Source of the DNA: SHVO01 sp964576515
GTDB lineage: Bacteria > Pseudomonadota > Alphaproteobacteria > Rhodospirillales > Rhodospirillaceae
DNA length: 64,000 nucleotides
Direction of reading: 5' to 3'
Assembly: GCA_964576515.1 (NCBI GenBank)
Contig: CAZNUW010000003.1
Span: 327,775-391,774, forward strand
Positions 8,621 through 19,179 of this stretch are shown here, piece by piece (the first letter of the stretch is position 1; each line of letters opens with the position of its first letter). A program made the translations under genes and the position numbers. The notes beneath the pieces were generated by a model, which ran no database searches, was not told the DNA's origin, and worked only from the letters and a program-made list of their open reading frames with translations.

Positions 8621-8649
8621 ATCTAGCGCGCGCGATGGAAAATTGTCAA
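8621..8649 (-). promoter_or_regulatory. Sigma70-type promoter of the Thr leader/ThrRS unit
   Basis: TTGACA (plus 8644-8649) and CTAGAT (8621-8626) are separated by exactly 17 bases on the minus strand; the alphaproteobacterial consensus is CTTGAC-N17-CTATAT. Seven bases past the -10 lies the A of the leader ATG at 8614, predicting a leaderless transcript. The -35 box starts immediately after the stop codon of the upstream TPR gene. Confidence 0.75.
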
Positions 8650-10029
8650 TCAGAGCGCCGCCGTCACCCCGGCGATCACATCGTCCCAGACGCCGTCGCG
8701 GCCTTGGACGAAAGGCCGGACCGAGGGATACCAGGGGTTCTGGTCGCGCTCCGGGAACCAATACCAGTGGCGTCCCAGGACCTTCGGAAGCATGAGCGAC
8801 ACAGGCTTACCGAGCGCCGCCGCGAGATGGGCTGTGCCGTTGCTCGCGCTGACCATGCCGTCGAGCGCCGCGATCTGCGCGGCCAACGGATCGAAATCGC
8901 CGGCGGGATCGATGGTGGGATCGGTGGCGGGATCGGTGGCGGAGTCGGTCCAGAGCGCGGCGTCCAGATCGTCGCGCGCGGGACCATGCTGGAGATTGAC
9001 CCAAAAGATATCGTCACGCGCGAGCAGCGGAGCCAAGGCGCCCGGCGGGACGCTTTTCTGCGGACCGAAAGGAACCGCCGCGCTGTGCCAGGCAAGACCC
9101 ACGATGCGCTTTCCGTTCGCGCGCGACATGTAGCGCGCGCGAAGGTCACGCGTTCTTTCGGCGTCCGGGACAAGATATCCGTCATGCGTGGGAAACTTCG
9201 CGAAGTCGCCGCGCAGCCACAGACCGGGGTCGCCCAAGCCCGCGTGAAAATCGATATCGGACGCGCGCACGCGCGGGTGCCATTCCGGAGTCCAGGGGAC
9301 GACCTCCACGCCGGGGAACGAGCGTGTGAAGAGCGCCACGAGCCTTGGCTCACACTCGATGACGAGATGTTTCGCGGCGCGCGCGACCTCGGGAACCATG
9401 GAGGCGAACATGATCTGCTCGCCAAGGCCTTGCTCGACGGAGAGCAGAACGGTCTTGTCCGAGACATCCTCGCCGCGCCAGGCGCGGCCGGGCAGTTCAC
9501 GCCCCTTCCCCCAGAACACCCCATGCCGCGCCTGGTACGAACGCCATGCGCCGTCCCATCGCCCCAGCATGAACAGAACATTCGCGCGCGCCATGTTGGC
9601 GGTGATGTCGGCCGGCACGAGCGTGACAAGGCGGCCCAGCGCCTGCGCGGCCTCTTCTATCCGTCCGGTGCGTTCATATACACCGGCCAAGTTGAGCAAC
9701 GCGTCCTTTCGGTCCGGCTGCAGTTTCAGCGCCTGTCTGAAACACGCAAGCGCGGCGTCTTCCTCGCGCCGGTGAACGTGCACCACGCCCAGATTGAGAT
9801 GCGCGACCGCCGTCTTCGGCGCGACTTCGATGGCGCGCCGGTACAATTTCTCCGCTTCGTCGGGACGGCCGGAATTCAGGTGCAACAGCCCGAGGTTGAC
9901 GTAAGCCTCGGGCCGGTGCGGCGCTATTGCGATGACGTGCGCATAGAGAGTCGCCGCGCGCGCGAAATCCTTCGCGTTTTGCGCGGCGACCGCCTGGGAC
10001 AGAATCGCGTCGGCGTTGAGGAGCGACAC
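8650..10029 (-). CDS. TPR-repeat protein with a C-terminal GT-B glycosyltransferase-like region
   Basis: 459-residue protein. The first about 170 residues are tandem TPR units (for example RPEAYVNLGLLHLNSGRPDE and TAVAHLNLGVVHVHRREED). The rest resembles the glycosyltransferase-family-9-like part found after TPRs in many proteobacterial proteins: LLSVEQGLGEQIMFASMVPE, VGLAWHSAA and SASNGTAHLAAALGKPVSLM. No donor or acceptor can be named. A low-complexity TDPATDPTIDP segment near residue 370 is encoded by a 12-bp tandem repeat. The start is a GTG with no good Shine-Dalgarno and partly buried in a hairpin. It follows acnA by 27 bases on the same strand and may be co-transcribed. Confidence 0.75.
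   Translation of the reverse strand: MSLLNADAILSQAVAAQNAKDFARAATLYAHVIAIAPHRPEAYVNLGLLHLNSGRPDEAEKLYRRAIEVAPKTAVAHLNLGVVHVHRREEDAALACFRQALKLQPDRKDALLNLAGVYERTGRIEEAAQALGRLVTLVPADITANMARANVLFMLGRWDGAWRSYQARHGVFWGKGRELPGRAWRGEDVSDKTVLLSVEQGLGEQIMFASMVPEVARAAKHLVIECEPRLVALFTRSFPGVEVVPWTPEWHPRVRASDIDFHAGLGDPGLWLRGDFAKFPTHDGYLVPDAERTRDLRARYMSRANGKRIVGLAWHSAAVPFGPQKSVPPGALAPLLARDDIFWVNLQHGPARDDLDAALWTDSATDPATDPTIDPAGDFDPLAAQIAALDGMVSASNGTAHLAAALGKPVSLMLPKVLGRHWYWFPERDQNPWYPSVRPFVQGRDGVWDDVIAGVTAAL
8906..8953. repeat. 12-bp tandem repeat inside the TPR/glycosyltransferase-like gene
   Basis: Units of 12 bp, GGATCGGTGGCG and close variants, repeat three times perfectly or nearly so with a fourth degenerate copy. 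The unit keeps the reading frame and encodes the repeated TDPA/TDPT tetrapeptide. Such in-frame repeats can change copy number by slippage. Confidence 0.75.
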
Positions 10030-10050
10030 GGCGCGGGGTTTCCGCGCCGT
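10028..10050. repeat. 9-bp stem-loop between acnA and the TPR gene
   Basis: ACGGCGCGG and CCGCGCCGT pair perfectly around GGTTT. On the minus strand the hairpin covers the first two bases of the GTG start of the TPR protein and holds GGAA in its loop. It is followed by TTTT only on the plus strand, so it is not a normal terminator for acnA. It could restrict translation of the TPR protein or act as a 3' end for acnA mRNA. Confidence 0.5.
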
Positions 10051-10056
10051 TTTCGC

Positions 10057-12747
<2,691 letters not shown>

Positions 12748-13156
12748 GTTTGGGGGGCTCCTTACCGCATACCAAAAAGGGACGGTGGTCGAGCCGATCG
12801 GGGAGAGCGCGTCTGTTTTTGTATCAGGGAGGTCCTGACACACCGCGCGCTTTAGAAGTTATCCCCACCCCGGCTGGCCGTCCCGGTTTTCTCCAATGCG
12901 GCATCATCCACATATCGGCCACAAAGTCCAGCAGGTTGCACTGCGATGAGTTCTCGCCAACACGTTGGGACTATTGGAGTTTTTTCGTTCAGCGGCGGCC
13001 GGGCGGGGAAGACGCGGATACCTCCGGTGGTACCCTAAAAGGGCCATATTCCTATCGTTAGATAAAGGCCATGGGAAACGGCTTCCTTTGCTCCTTCTGG
13101 ACATCGCCTCCCGGGCGGCCTGGCTCCCCCTCGCCACGCCGCCATCAAGACCCAAC

Positions 13157-13216
13157 TGGCGGCCGGCGCATCCCCCTCCCCCAACCCTCGCCGGCCGCCA
13201 TTTTCTTTGTCCTTTT
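13157..13216 (+). terminator. Strong hairpin and T-tracts in the leader ahead of ccmA
   Basis: TGGCGGCCGGCG (13157-13168) and CGCCGGCCGCCA (13189-13200) form a perfect 12-bp stem with a 20-base C-rich loop, followed by TTTTCTTTGTCCTTTTTTG. This is a rho-independent terminator by structure. No complete gene lies between the divergent acnA start (12747) and ccmA (13244), so it would end a leader or small RNA started within this 500-base gap, or attenuate ccm transcription. No other gene is seen in the gap. Confidence 0.7.
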
Positions 13217-13243
13217 TTGTCGAACTCCCGCCCCAAGGGATTT

Positions 13244-13927
13244 ATGGTCCCGCCTGTGGGAACCAGCGACACCTTTGAAACAGCTACCTTTTCAGGCGAA
13301 AACCTGGCCTGCCGGCGCGGCGGGCGGACGGTCTTCGCGGGCCTGAGCTTCAACGTCCCAACCGGGGCGGCGGTGGTGCTGCGCGGACCCAACGGCAGCG
13401 GCAAGACCACGCTCTTACGCCTGATGGCGGGACTTGCCCGCCCGGTCGCCGGCAAACTCCTGTGGTCCGGGGCGCCGATCGACGACCCGGAAAGCCATGG
13501 GGCGCACTTGCGCTTCATCACCCATCTGGACGCGATCAAACCCGCCTTCACCGTGCGCGAGAACCTCGCCTTCTGGGCCGCCTTCTGGGGCAACGCCGAC
13601 GCTTCGCGCGTGACGGGCGCGATGGAGACCTTCGGACTTGGCGCGCTCGCGGATTTCCCGGCGCGCCTGCTCTCCGCCGGCCAGCGTCATCGCCTGGCGC
13701 TCGCGCGTCTCATCGCAAGCCCAGCCCCTTTGTGGCTGCTGGACGAACCCGCCAACGCCCTCGACGACCGTTCGACAAAAGCGCTCACCACGGCCATCGC
13801 GGATCACCGCGCGCGGGGCGGCATGGTGATCCTGGCCAGTCACGGCGCCGATCTTGTGGACGGCGGGACGACACTGTCACTGGACGCCTTTACGCCGCGC
13901 GACGACATGCAATGGACCGAGTTATGA
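13244..13927 (+). CDS. ccmA: Haem exporter ATP-binding protein CcmA
   Basis: 227-residue ABC ATPase of the CcmABCD complex, which releases holo-CcmE during cytochrome c maturation. Walker A is LRGPNGSGKTTLL (about residue 46), the signature region is LLSAGQRHRLALARL and Walker B is PLWLLDEPANALD; the degenerate LSAGQ signature is usual in CcmA. The ATG is preceded by AAGGGA; the frame is open far upstream but lacks ABC similarity. It is first gene of the ccm operon and overlaps ccmB by ATGA. Confidence 0.95.
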   Translation: MVPPVGTSDTFETATFSGENLACRRGGRTVFAGLSFNVPTGAAVVLRGPNGSGKTTLLRLMAGLARPVAGKLLWSGAPIDDPESHGAHLRFITHLDAIKPAFTVRENLAFWAAFWGNADASRVTGAMETFGLGALADFPARLLSAGQRHRLALARLIASPAPLWLLDEPANALDDRSTKALTTAIADHRARGGMVILASHGADLVDGGTTLSLDAFTPRDDMQWTEL

Positions 13928-14589
13928 GCGCGTTTTCGGCCATTCTGGCGCGCGATTTGCGCCTCGCGCTGCGTCAAAGCGCCGACAGTTTCACCGTGGT
14001 CGCGTTCTTCGCGATCGCGACGGTCCTGTTTCCCTTCGGCATCGGGCCGGAAGCCGAAGTGCTCGCGCGTATCGCCGCGGGCGTGGTGTGGGTGACGGCG
14101 CTGCTGGCGGCGCTGCTCTCACTGGATCGTGTGTTCGCAACCGATTTCGAGGATGGCACCCTCGACCACCTCATCCTCAACGGCCAATCCACCATCCTTG
14201 TGGTGCTGGCCAAGGTTCTCGCCCATTGGCTCACCACCGGCGTCCCGCTGATTATCATGTCGCCCGTGCTGGCCGTGACCCTGCAACTCCCGACGGAGGG
14301 TTACGGCGTCCTGATCCTCGCGCTTCTTCTGGGCACGCCGACCGTGAGCCTGATCGGCGCGCTTGGCGCGGCGCTTGTCCTGGGCGCGCGGCGGGGCGGC
14401 GTCCTGCTCTCCCTGCTCGTCCTGCCGCTCTATATTCCCGTCCTGATCTTCGGCACGGCGGCGGTCGAAGCCGCCCTGACCGGCGTGCCGAGCGCCCCGA
14501 TGCTCACGATTCTGGGCGGCCTCGCGCTGATCGCCGTGACCCTTTGCCCCTTCGGAACCGCTGCCGCACTGCGGCAAGCCGCCGAATAG
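13924..14589 (+). CDS. ccmB: Haem exporter membrane protein CcmB
   Basis: 221-residue integral membrane partner of CcmA with about six hydrophobic segments. The conserved stretch RVFATDFEDGTLDHLIL between the second and third helices is typical of CcmB. It starts inside the ccmA stop (ATGA) and is followed by 141 bases before ccmC. Together with CcmA and CcmC it supports haem loading and release at CcmE on the periplasmic face. Confidence 0.95.
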   Translation: MSAFSAILARDLRLALRQSADSFTVVAFFAIATVLFPFGIGPEAEVLARIAAGVVWVTALLAALLSLDRVFATDFEDGTLDHLILNGQSTILVVLAKVLAHWLTTGVPLIIMSPVLAVTLQLPTEGYGVLILALLLGTPTVSLIGALGAALVLGARRGGVLLSLLVLPLYIPVLIFGTAAVEAALTGVPSAPMLTILGGLALIAVTLCPFGTAAALRQAAE

Positions 14590-14730
14590 GTGTCCACGGG
14601 GTAACAACGTGTTTCCTGTCTGCGATTTCACGCGAAAGATGTCGGATTTTCAGGGGTTTAGGCCTATATTATTAGGACTGGCCGCGCGCCCGTTTCGCGC
14701 GCTAAATGTCCGCGGATCTTGAGGAAAGCT

Positions 14731-15471
14731 TTGCATAAGTTCGCCAATCCGACGCAGTTCATGCGCATCGCCAACGCCATCTACCCCTGGGCGGCGGTCC
14801 TGTGCGTCCTGCTCTTCGCAGCAGCCCTTCCCATCGCGCTCAAATTCTCGCCGCCGGACTACCAGCAGGGCGACACGGTGCGCATCATGTATGTGCACGT
14901 CGCGTCGGCTTGGCTGATGATGATGGTGTACGGGATCATCGCCGTGAACAGCGCGATGTACCTGATCTGGCGTCACCCCATGGCCGCCCTCGTCGCGCGC
15001 GCCTCCGCGCCCGTCGGCGCCATCTTCGCCGGCCTCACCCTCGTCACGGGCATGCTGTGGGGCAAGCCCATGTGGGGCACCTTCTGGGTCTGGGACGGTC
15101 GCCTGACGTCCACTCTGGTCATGTTCTTCATTTATCTGGGCTACATCGCGCTGGCCGACGCCTTCGAGGACCAGGAACGCGGCGACCGCGCCGCCGCCAT
15201 CCTCGCGCTGGTGGGTTCGGTGAACATCCCGATCATCAAGTGGTCGGTGGAATGGTGGGCCACGCTGCACCAGCCGTCGATCATCAGCGCCTCGGGCATC
15301 TCGGTCAGTCCTGAGATGCGCCTTCCCTTGTTCCTGATGGCCAGCGCGTTCACGGCCTATTACACCGCGATCCTGGTCTTGCGTCTGCGCAGCGAACTTC
15401 TGGCGGCGAAGATCCGCAACGCGCGCCTGTCGCAGGTCGCGAGCGCGTCCGCGCCGCAGATGGCGGAGTAG
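14731..15471 (+). CDS. ccmC: Haem-handling membrane protein CcmC
   Basis: 246-residue six-helix protein that loads haem on CcmE. The tryptophan-rich WWD motif is WGKPMWGTFWVWDGRLTS, between helices 3 and 4, and a haem-ligand His is in YVHVASAW. I chose the TTG at 14731 because GAGGAAA sits six bases before it; the TTG at 14719 in the same frame lies upstream of that site. No ATG precedes the conserved region closely. The operon continues with ccmD five bases downstream. Confidence 0.93.
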   Translation: MHKFANPTQFMRIANAIYPWAAVLCVLLFAAALPIALKFSPPDYQQGDTVRIMYVHVASAWLMMMVYGIIAVNSAMYLIWRHPMAALVARASAPVGAIFAGLTLVTGMLWGKPMWGTFWVWDGRLTSTLVMFFIYLGYIALADAFEDQERGDRAAAILALVGSVNIPIIKWSVEWWATLHQPSIISASGISVSPEMRLPLFLMASAFTAYYTAILVLRLRSELLAAKIRNARLSQVASASAPQMAE

Positions 15472-15475
15472 AACG

Positions 15476-15640
15476 ATGCAGGACTTCCTTCACATGGGCG
15501 GATATGCGCAATGGGTGTGGCCGGTGTACGGCCTCGCCGCGGCCGCCTTCATCGGCATCCTGGTGTGGACGCGCAGTACCTTGAAGGCGCGTGAGCGTGA
15601 ATTCGAGAGCCTGAAGGCCAACCGCCGGAGCGCGCCATGA
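15476..15640 (+). CDS. ccmD: Haem exporter protein CcmD
   Basis: 54-residue single-pass membrane protein, too short for many gene callers. It begins MQDFLHMGGYAQWVWPVYGL, a typical CcmD N-terminus, then has one transmembrane helix and a charged cytoplasmic tail. CcmD is needed for release of holo-CcmE from CcmABC. Its TGA overlaps the ccmE ATG (ATGA). Confidence 0.93.
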   Translation: MQDFLHMGGYAQWVWPVYGLAAAAFIGILVWTRSTLKAREREFESLKANRRSAP

Positions 15641-16089
15641 CCCGTAAGCGCCGCCGGCTCTATTTCGTTCTGCTTGGATTGCTGGGCCTCGGCGGGGGCG
15701 CCGCCCTCGTGCTCACCGCGTTCCAGGACAATATCGTGTTCTTCTTCAGCCCCTCGGACCTCGCGTCGAAGCCGGTGTGCGAACAGCGCTGCCGCATCGG
15801 CGGCCTGGTTGCCGCGGGCAGCGTGGTCAAAGAGGGTGAACGCGTTTCGTTCGACGTCACCGACGCCGTTGAAACCGTGAACGTGAAATATGTCGGCATC
15901 CTGCCCGACCTGTTCCGCGAGGGGCAAGGCGTGGTGGCCGAAGGCCGCATGAACGGCGGTGTGTTCGAAGCCGCGACCGTCCTTGCGAAACACGACGAGA
16001 ACTACATGCCGCCGGAAGTCGCCGACGCCCTCAAGAAGAGCGGCAAGTGGAAAGAAGGCGAGCCTGTGCCTTCGACCGGCACCAACTAG
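15637..16089 (+). CDS. ccmE: Haem chaperone CcmE
   Basis: 150-residue periplasmic haem chaperone anchored by an N-terminal helix (residues 8-28). The OB-fold domain ends in LAKHDENYMPPEV, in which the His binds haem covalently and the following Tyr is an axial ligand. It carries haem from CcmC to the CcmF/H ligase. It overlaps ccmD by four bases; ccmF begins 50 bases downstream. Confidence 0.96.
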   Translation: MTRKRRRLYFVLLGLLGLGGGAALVLTAFQDNIVFFFSPSDLASKPVCEQRCRIGGLVAAGSVVKEGERVSFDVTDAVETVNVKYVGILPDLFREGQGVVAEGRMNGGVFEAATVLAKHDENYMPPEVADALKKSGKWKEGEPVPSTGTN

Positions 16090-16139
16090 ACCGCACGCGC
16101 GGATACAAACACGCGCGGGATACAAAGAGGAAGATCGCG

Positions 16140-18131
16140 ATGATTATCGAGCTGGGACATTTCGCGCTCGCCCTTGCCCTGGCCGTGGCCGTCATCCAAT
16201 CGTCGGTGCCGCTTGTCGGCGCGGCGCGCGGCAATGTCGCGTGGATGAACGTCGCGCGTCAGGCCGCGGTGCTTCAATTCGTCCTGATCGCCTTCGCCTT
16301 CGGAACCTTGATCCACGCCTACGTCACGTCCGACTTCTCGGTCGTCGGCGTCTATCAGAACTCTCATTCCGCCAAACCGCTCGTCTATAAGATCAGCGGC
16401 GTGTGGGGCAATCACGAGGGCTCGCTGGTCCTGTGGGTCACGATCCTCGCGGTGTTCGGCGCGCTGGTCGCCGTGCTCGGCACCAACCTGCCGCCGGCCT
16501 TGCGCGCGCGCGCGCTGGCCGTGCAAGGCATGATCAGCCTGGGTTTCATCGCCTTCATCCTGTTCACCTCCAATCCGTTCCTGCGCTTGTTCCCAACCCC
16601 GGCGGAAGGCAACGGACTGAACCCGATCCTGCAAGACCCCGGCTTGGCGGTGCATCCGCCGATGCTCTACTTCGGCTACGTCGGTTTCTCGATGGCCTTC
16701 TCCTTCGCTGTCGCGGCCTTGATCGAAGGCCGCGTGGACGCCGCGTGGGCGCGCTGGGTGCGCCCGTGGACACTGGCCGCGTGGCTGTCGCTCACCCTCG
16801 GGATCGGACTGGGCAGCTGGTGGGCCTACTACACCCTGGGCTGGGGCGGTTGGTGGATGTGGGATCCGGTCGAGAACGCGTCGTTCATCCCGTGGCTGAC
16901 CGGCACCGCGCTCCTGCATTCGGCCATCGTGGTCGAGAAGCGCGAAGCCCTGAAAAGCTGGACCATTCTTCTGGCCATCCTCACCTTTTCCATGTCGCTG
17001 CTGGGAACGTTCCTGGTGCGCTCCGGCGTGCTGACCTCCGTGCACGCCTTTGCCTCCGATCCCACGCGCGGCGTGTTCATCCTTCTGCTGCTCGCGGTCG
17101 CCATCGGCGGCTCGCTGACCCTTTACGCCATCCGCGCGCCGCAGATGGAAGGCGGCGGGGTGTTCGCGCCGGTCTCGCGCGAGGGCGGACTGCTCATCAA
17201 CAACCTTCTCCTCACCACCGCCACCGCCACCGTCCTTCTCGGCACGCTCTATCCGCTCATCACGGAAACCCTGGCGGTCGGCCGCATCTCGGTCGGCGAG
17301 CCGTACTTCAACGGCGTGTTCATCCCGTTGATGATCCCGCTCATCATCCTGATGGGCATCGGCCCGATGCTGGCGTGGAAGCGCGGCGACCTCGGCGGCG
17401 CGCTCACCCGCCTGAAAGCCGCGGCGGCCGTCTCCGTCGCGGCGATCGCCGTCACCATGGTCATCGCGGGCTTCGGGGTGATGGACATTGCCGGCGCGTT
17501 CGGGATCGGCCTCGGCTTCTGGCTCGGCGCGTCCGCCCTCATCGAGTGGGGCGAGCGTGTGAAATTCGGCCGCAGCGGATCGTGGGCGCGCATCGCGAAC
17601 CTGCCGCGCGCCGCCCACGGCATGACCATCGCGCACTTCGGCATGGCGGTCCTGATCCTCGGCGTCTCGGGCGCTTCGGCCTGGAAGACCGAAAGTATCC
17701 AGATCCAGGCGCCGGGCGATGTCGTGCAGCTCGCCGGCTATAACCTGACCTTCAAGGGCGTCGAGGAAGTGCCCGGCCCGAACTACACCGCCGAGCGCGC
17801 CACCATCGAAGTTACGCGCGGCGACCGGTTCGTCACCGTTCTGCATCCCGAGAAGCGCACTTATATCCAGCCGCCGGAACAGACGACCTTCTCCTCGATT
17901 CACACAACCTACGCATCGGATCTTCTGAGCACGCTTGGCGATGCGGAAGGCGAGAACGGCGCTTACGTCACCCGCTACTACCATGAGCCGCTGGTGCCGT
18001 TCCTGTGGTACGGAATCCTGCTCATGGGCCTTGGCGGGATCGTGTCGCTGACCGACCGCAGGCACCGCGTCGGCGCGCCGCGCCGCGCGCCCGCCGCCGC
18101 CCCCAACGCCGTTCCGGTGGCCGCAGAATGA
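16140..18131 (+). CDS. ccmF: Cytochrome c haem lyase subunit CcmF
   Basis: 663-residue polytopic membrane protein forming the core of the haem lyase. The WWD motif GWGGWWMWDPVENASFIPWL is present near residue 235, with the upstream VHPPMLYFGYVG segment holding a conserved His. A large periplasmic C-terminal part follows the late helices. AAAGAGGAAG precedes the ATG. Its stop overlaps the next start as ATGA, linking it to the thioredoxin-like CcmG. Confidence 0.96.
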   Translation: MIIELGHFALALALAVAVIQSSVPLVGAARGNVAWMNVARQAAVLQFVLIAFAFGTLIHAYVTSDFSVVGVYQNSHSAKPLVYKISGVWGNHEGSLVLWVTILAVFGALVAVLGTNLPPALRARALAVQGMISLGFIAFILFTSNPFLRLFPTPAEGNGLNPILQDPGLAVHPPMLYFGYVGFSMAFSFAVAALIEGRVDAAWARWVRPWTLAAWLSLTLGIGLGSWWAYYTLGWGGWWMWDPVENASFIPWLTGTALLHSAIVVEKREALKSWTILLAILTFSMSLLGTFLVRSGVLTSVHAFASDPTRGVFILLLLAVAIGGSLTLYAIRAPQMEGGGVFAPVSREGGLLINNLLLTTATATVLLGTLYPLITETLAVGRISVGEPYFNGVFIPLMIPLIILMGIGPMLAWKRGDLGGALTRLKAAAAVSVAAIAVTMVIAGFGVMDIAGAFGIGLGFWLGASALIEWGERVKFGRSGSWARIANLPRAAHGMTIAHFGMAVLILGVSGASAWKTESIQIQAPGDVVQLAGYNLTFKGVEEVPGPNYTAERATIEVTRGDRFVTVLHPEKRTYIQPPEQTTFSSIHTTYASDLLSTLGDAEGENGAYVTRYYHEPLVPFLWYGILLMGLGGIVSLTDRRHRVGAPRRAPAAAPNAVPVAAE

Positions 18132-18721
18132 CCGAAACAACTGTTCCCACCGCCACCCCAACGTCCGGGCCGCGCCCCAGGCGCTGGCCCTATCTCATCC
18201 CGCTGGCGCTGGTGCTGGCGCTCGGCGGCGTGTTCGCGAAACGCCTGGGCGACATCTCCGGCGGCTACGATCCCAAAGTGATTCCGTCCGTGCTGTTGAA
18301 CACGCCCGCGCCGGAGTTGGACCTGCTCGAACTGCCCGGTTACGGCGACGTGCTGACAAGCGCCGACCTCAAAGGCAAGGTCAGCCTGGTCAATATCTGG
18401 GGCTCGTGGTGCGTAGCCTGCACGGTCGAACATCCGCTTCTGATGGAGATCGCGCAGTCGGGCGACGTGCCGATCTACGGCATCGCGTGGCGCGACACGC
18501 CGGAGCGCAGCGCCGCATGGCTGGAGCGCCACGGCAACCCCTTCACCAAGATCGGCCAGGATCCGAACAGCAAAGCCATCATCAATTTCGGCGTCACCGC
18601 CGCGCCCGAATCCTTCCTGATCGATAAGGACGGCGTCATCCGTTACAAGATTTCGGGCATCATCACGCGCGAGACCTGGCGCGACACCCTTCAGCCGCTG
18701 ATCGCGCAGCTCAACAAATGA
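18128..18721 (+). CDS. ccmG: Periplasmic thiol:disulfide oxidoreductase CcmG/DsbE
   Basis: 197-residue membrane-anchored thioredoxin-fold protein that reduces the apocytochrome CXXCH cysteines before haem attachment. The N-terminal helix spans about residues 22-42. The active site is WCVAC in IWGSWCVACTVEHP and the cis-proline loop is VTAAPESFLID, both characteristic of CcmG. It overlaps ccmF and ccmH by four bases at each end. Confidence 0.95.
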   Translation: MTETTVPTATPTSGPRPRRWPYLIPLALVLALGGVFAKRLGDISGGYDPKVIPSVLLNTPAPELDLLELPGYGDVLTSADLKGKVSLVNIWGSWCVACTVEHPLLMEIAQSGDVPIYGIAWRDTPERSAAWLERHGNPFTKIGQDPNSKAIINFGVTAAPESFLIDKDGVIRYKISGIITRETWRDTLQPLIAQLNK

Positions 18722-19179
18722 AAATCATCGCCCTTGTCCTCGCGCTTGCCTTCGCCGGCGGCGCGTACGCCGTCGAACCGCACGAGATGCTGAAGGATCC
18801 CGTGCTGGAAGCCCGCGCGCGCGACGTCAGCAAACACCTGCGCTGCGTGGTTTGCCAGAACGAGACCATCGACGAGTCCAACGCCGACATCGCGCGCGAC
18901 ATGCGCGTGCTTTTGCGCGCGCGCATCCTCGCCGGAGACACCAATGAGCAGGTCGTGGCCTTCATGGTCAGCCGCTACGGCGATTATGTGCTGCTGAAAC
19001 CGCGGTTCATGCCCATCACCTATCTTCTGTGGTTCGGCCCCTTCATCGTGCTGGCGCTGGGCGCCTTCGTGGTATTCCGCCGCCTGAAAGGCACACGGGC
19101 CGCCGCCGGCCCCGCGCCGCTGACACCGGAGGAGAAGGCCGCCCTTGAAGAACTCGCGCCGGGAGAGCGCACGCCATGA
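18718..19179 (+). CDS. ccmH: Cytochrome c maturation protein CcmH (CycL type)
   Basis: 153-residue membrane-anchored thiol protein. After a signal peptide (cleavage near AYA/VEP) comes the conserved LRCVVCQNETIDESNADIA motif with the redox CXXC, then a transmembrane helix near residues 98-120. It works with CcmG in reducing apocytochrome and with CcmF in ligation. This is the short CycL form; the TPR half is the separate ccmI gene downstream, as is normal in alphaproteobacteria. Confidence 0.95.
   Translation: MKIIALVLALAFAGGAYAVEPHEMLKDPVLEARARDVSKHLRCVVCQNETIDESNADIARDMRVLLRARILAGDTNEQVVAFMVSRYGDYVLLKPRFMPITYLLWFGPFIVLALGAFVVFRRLKGTRAAAGPAPLTPEEKAALEELAPGERTP

Noticed and set aside
12850..12915. 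DnaA-box-like TTATCCCCA and TCATCCACA near the acnA start
   Set aside because: Only two imperfect boxes, no AT-rich unwinding element beside them and no origin-linked genes.
16086..18161. 691-codon minus-strand frame
   Set aside because: Antisense shadow of ccmF, which has intact motifs and good start.
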